DNA from: Bacteroides sp.
GTDB lineage: Bacteria > Bacteroidota > Bacteroidia > Bacteroidales > Muribaculaceae
Reading direction: 5' to 3'
Assembly (NCBI GenBank): GCA_014802265.1
Contig: JAAVCP010000024.1
Coordinates: 1-55,885, forward strand
Length of the DNA: 55,885 nucleotides
The notes beneath the pieces were generated by a model, which saw only the letters and a program-made list of their open reading frames with translations, searched no databases and was not told the origin of the DNA. A program made the position numbers and the translations under genes. Positions 54,186 through 55,885 of the stretch are shown here, in pieces (the first letter of the stretch is position 1; the number at the start of each line of letters is the position of its first letter).

Positions 54186-54900
54186 TTTGATTACCTCCAT
54201 ATCTGATTTTTTCCAGCTCCAACAGGGCCTTTGCCCGCTGGAGCGCCTTGCCGTCATCCGAAGGAGGAGGTTCCTCCCCCGGTTCATGGGGATCCGGGCC
54301 TCCGTAGCGCTTGTTTTTGACCACCCCGGCCTGCCGCTGGGCCGGTACCGCCACGAAAGACCACTCATAAGCATCCTTCGCTCCGCACAGCACACCGTGG
54401 CAGATCTGGCCGTTGTACATTTCTCCCTTCTCATGGAAGCAGTCGTGTAAGTCCTGTCCGCAGATAGAACACGTCACACGTTCCACCGCGCACCCCACGC
54501 TGACCTCCCTCTTGATGCCGCCGTCGATCTCCGCGATGAGATCTGCGTTGTCCTCGGTGCGCATCATATAGGCCCAGCCTTTCAGCCAGCGGTAGGGCCT
54601 CCCGTCGCTGGTCAACTGCCCCTGCTCCGTCACTACCTCGGTGTGGTACAGGCGGGCTGTCTGCCCCCTGGCAGACCAGCAATGATCGAAGATGCCCGGG
54701 GCCCCCAGAAACAGTCCCGCCAGCTCGTCCAGGGCCTGGTCGTCGAAGCGCTCGAAGTCCCGGTCAATTTCGTTGTCGCACAAACGCAGAGCAAAGGTGT
54801 ACACCTCGTCCGCCCCCAACTCCCGCATGGCCATGGCGTTGATGAGGGTCATGTCATCAGGGCCTGGAGCCGCCGCTTTGAAAACCCACTCCACGTCCAT
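54169..54900 (-). CDS. Prohead protease (second copy)
   Basis: Identical to 14873-15604. Confidence 0.8.
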   Translation of the reverse strand: MDVEWVFKAAAPGPDDMTLINAMAMRELGADEVYTFALRLCDNEIDRDFERFDDQALDELAGLFLGAPGIFDHCWSARGQTARLYHTEVVTEQGQLTSDGRPYRWLKGWAYMMRTEDNADLIAEIDGGIKREVSVGCAVERVTCSICGQDLHDCFHEKGEMYNGQICHGVLCGAKDAYEWSFVAVPAQRQAGVVKNKRYGGPDPHEPGEEPPPSDDGKALQRAKALLELEKIRYGGNQNGTNQ

Positions 54901-55885
54901 CACTCCTTCCCTGTTTCTTTCTGCCCTTGCAAGGCCCGCAAGCGGCTCAGCTCCCGCCAGTCCTCCAGCGGCACACTGTCCAGGCGGGCACTGCGACTAT
55001 CCCCGCCATGGACTTTTTCAAGATCTTCCAGCGCCCTGATATCGTCCACCGAGTACACACCGATTTCCCGCATACCCTTGTACAATGCGATTTGCGCGGC
55101 AGTGTCTCCCCGGAGCAGCTGCTTGGGCTCCCGCTTGATGCGCAGGCCGTTCGCCCGCTCTCGAGGCAGCAGCAGTTTCCAGGTGTCCTCCTGCTCCCGC
55201 TGGACGATGATAGGCAGCATGGTGTGCTTTACAAAGTCGATGCTGTTCTGCTCGTTGGAGCTGTACGCCTGCTTCCCGGCGTTGAGCAGGTAGAGCGGAA
55301 CACCGAAGAACCGGGCCACGTCCGCCACCCGGTATTCCTCGGACTCCACAAACTGGGCTTCGGAATTTTTCATCGCCGTTTGGGTGTAGGTCACCCCTTT
55401 GGGCAGTACCGCGATCCGAAAGTTCTTCCCCGGGCCCGAATGGATCTTCTCCCACTCCCGGCGTAGTCGCTCGGTCTTGGTGATGAGTTCCTTCTGCCCT
55501 TCGGCGTTGGTCAATTCGATAGTGCCGCCGATATCGGTTTCCGTCAGGAGAACCCCGGATGGTTGGCCACCGTTGGCGTAAAAATCCGCCTGGTACTGCT
55601 GGGCGGACAGCCCTGTGGAAATGGCCAGCGACGCCCGACGCAGGATGGAAATGCCGCTGATGCCGTCGGTGCTGTACGCCTTGTAGTGGAGTACATCCGC
55701 TGGGGCCAATCGGGTCATTTCCCCGGTACGGGGATCGGTGTAGATGTACCACAGAGACCCGGTTTGATCCACATAGGGGGTGACGCTGTCAGGCATTAGC
55801 GGGATCAGCTCCACCGGGCGGCCCGTCCGGCTATCCCGGTCGATCCAGGCGTATGCGTTGCCGCACAGATCCAAGTTGCATTGCA
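54900..55885 (-). CDS. Portal protein (second copy, N-terminus cut by right window edge)
   Basis: Same frame as 15604-16905; about the first 105 residues lie beyond the edge. An internal ATG gives the appearance of a 324-residue protein but it is only the truncated gene. Confidence 0.93.
   Translation of the reverse strand, partial: QCNLDLCGNAYAWIDRDSRTGRPVELIPLMPDSVTPYVDQTGSLWYIYTDPRTGEMTRLAPADVLHYKAYSTDGISGISILRRASLAISTGLSAQQYQADFYANGGQPSGVLLTETDIGGTIELTNAEGQKELITKTERLRREWEKIHSGPGKNFRIAVLPKGVTYTQTAMKNSEAQFVESEEYRVADVARFFGVPLYLLNAGKQAYSSNEQNSIDFVKHTMLPIIVQREQEDTWKLLLPRERANGLRIKREPKQLLRGDTAAQIALYKGMREIGVYSVDDIRALEDLEKVHGGDSRSARLDSVPLEDWRELSRLRALQGQKETGKE

Larger units (their letters stand above)
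39297..55885. repeat. Right copy of 16,589-bp terminal overlap
   Basis: Repeats 1-16589. The right window edge falls inside the portal gene, mid-unit. All features below 55885 and above 39296 are second sightings. Confidence 0.97.

Noticed and set aside
1..55885. Two tandem prophages or a large duplication of late genes
   Set aside because: The 16.6-kb copies are indistinguishable and cover exactly the two window ends; a wrapped circle explains this more simply.
1..55885. CRISPR arrays, rRNA or tRNA genes
   Set aside because: No regularly spaced repeats, no rRNA-like segments, and no cloverleaf with TTCRA arm noticed. The dispersed palindrome is not array-like.

Overview
The window is one and a half turns of a single temperate siphophage-type genome. 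Bases 1-16589 recur at 39297-55885 with a constant offset of 39296, and every translated frame I compared is the same length and sequence in both copies. The real unit is therefore a 39,296-bp circle (or one repeat of a concatemer). No host gene is present. High GC by eye, strong AGGAGG-type ribosome sites, TTGACA/TATAAT promoters, an r1t-type holin, an NlpC/P60 lysin with an SLH-like tail, a Cys-rich KTR protein and a DUF6173-like protein all point to a gut Clostridia (Oscillospiraceae-like) host.

Most of the genome is one long minus-strand programme, read from high to low coordinate. It starts at a strong promoter near 29.1 kb. In order it runs through replication and DNA metabolism (29.0-21.4 kb: replisome-organizer-like proteins, DnaB-like helicase, ParB-like protein, cytosine-methylase remnant, PP-loop sulfurtransferase-like protein, HUH Rep-like protein, KTR protein), then HNH nuclease, ParB-methyltransferase fusion and terminase (21.4-17.2 kb), portal, prohead protease, HK97-type capsid and head-tail connectors (16.9-11.9 kb), tail tube, frameshifted tail chaperone, tape measure and tail tip (11.9-1.4 kb), and lysis (1.4 kb to the left edge, continuing at 39.7-38.9 kb). 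It ends after three small late genes at a terminator near 37.6 kb.

The interval 29.1-37.6 kb is the lysogeny and accessory arm. It holds a CI-like repressor with a probable CTG start and three helically phased operators, divergent promoters, a large serine integrase flanked by palindromes, a Bro-N antirepressor, three small ribbon-helix-helix regulators, an SPFH/Band-7 membrane protein, a two-domain lipoprotein, and several plus-strand promoters. Three of these promoters drive only a short transcript ending in an intrinsic terminator, so they look like small RNA genes. The BRO/lipoprotein cassette is bounded by 149-bp direct repeats.

The most unusual signals are: (i) a mirror-image pair of bulged hairpins with compensatory base changes just upstream of the HUH Rep-like gene; (ii) a 17-bp palindrome (GTGTCCGAWTCGGACAC and close variants) scattered six times round the circle in unrelated genes; (iii) the three small-RNA units; and (iv) the operator architecture of the repressor region. 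Second-copy entries (39732 onward) are exact repeats of those at 436-16589 and are annotated briefly.
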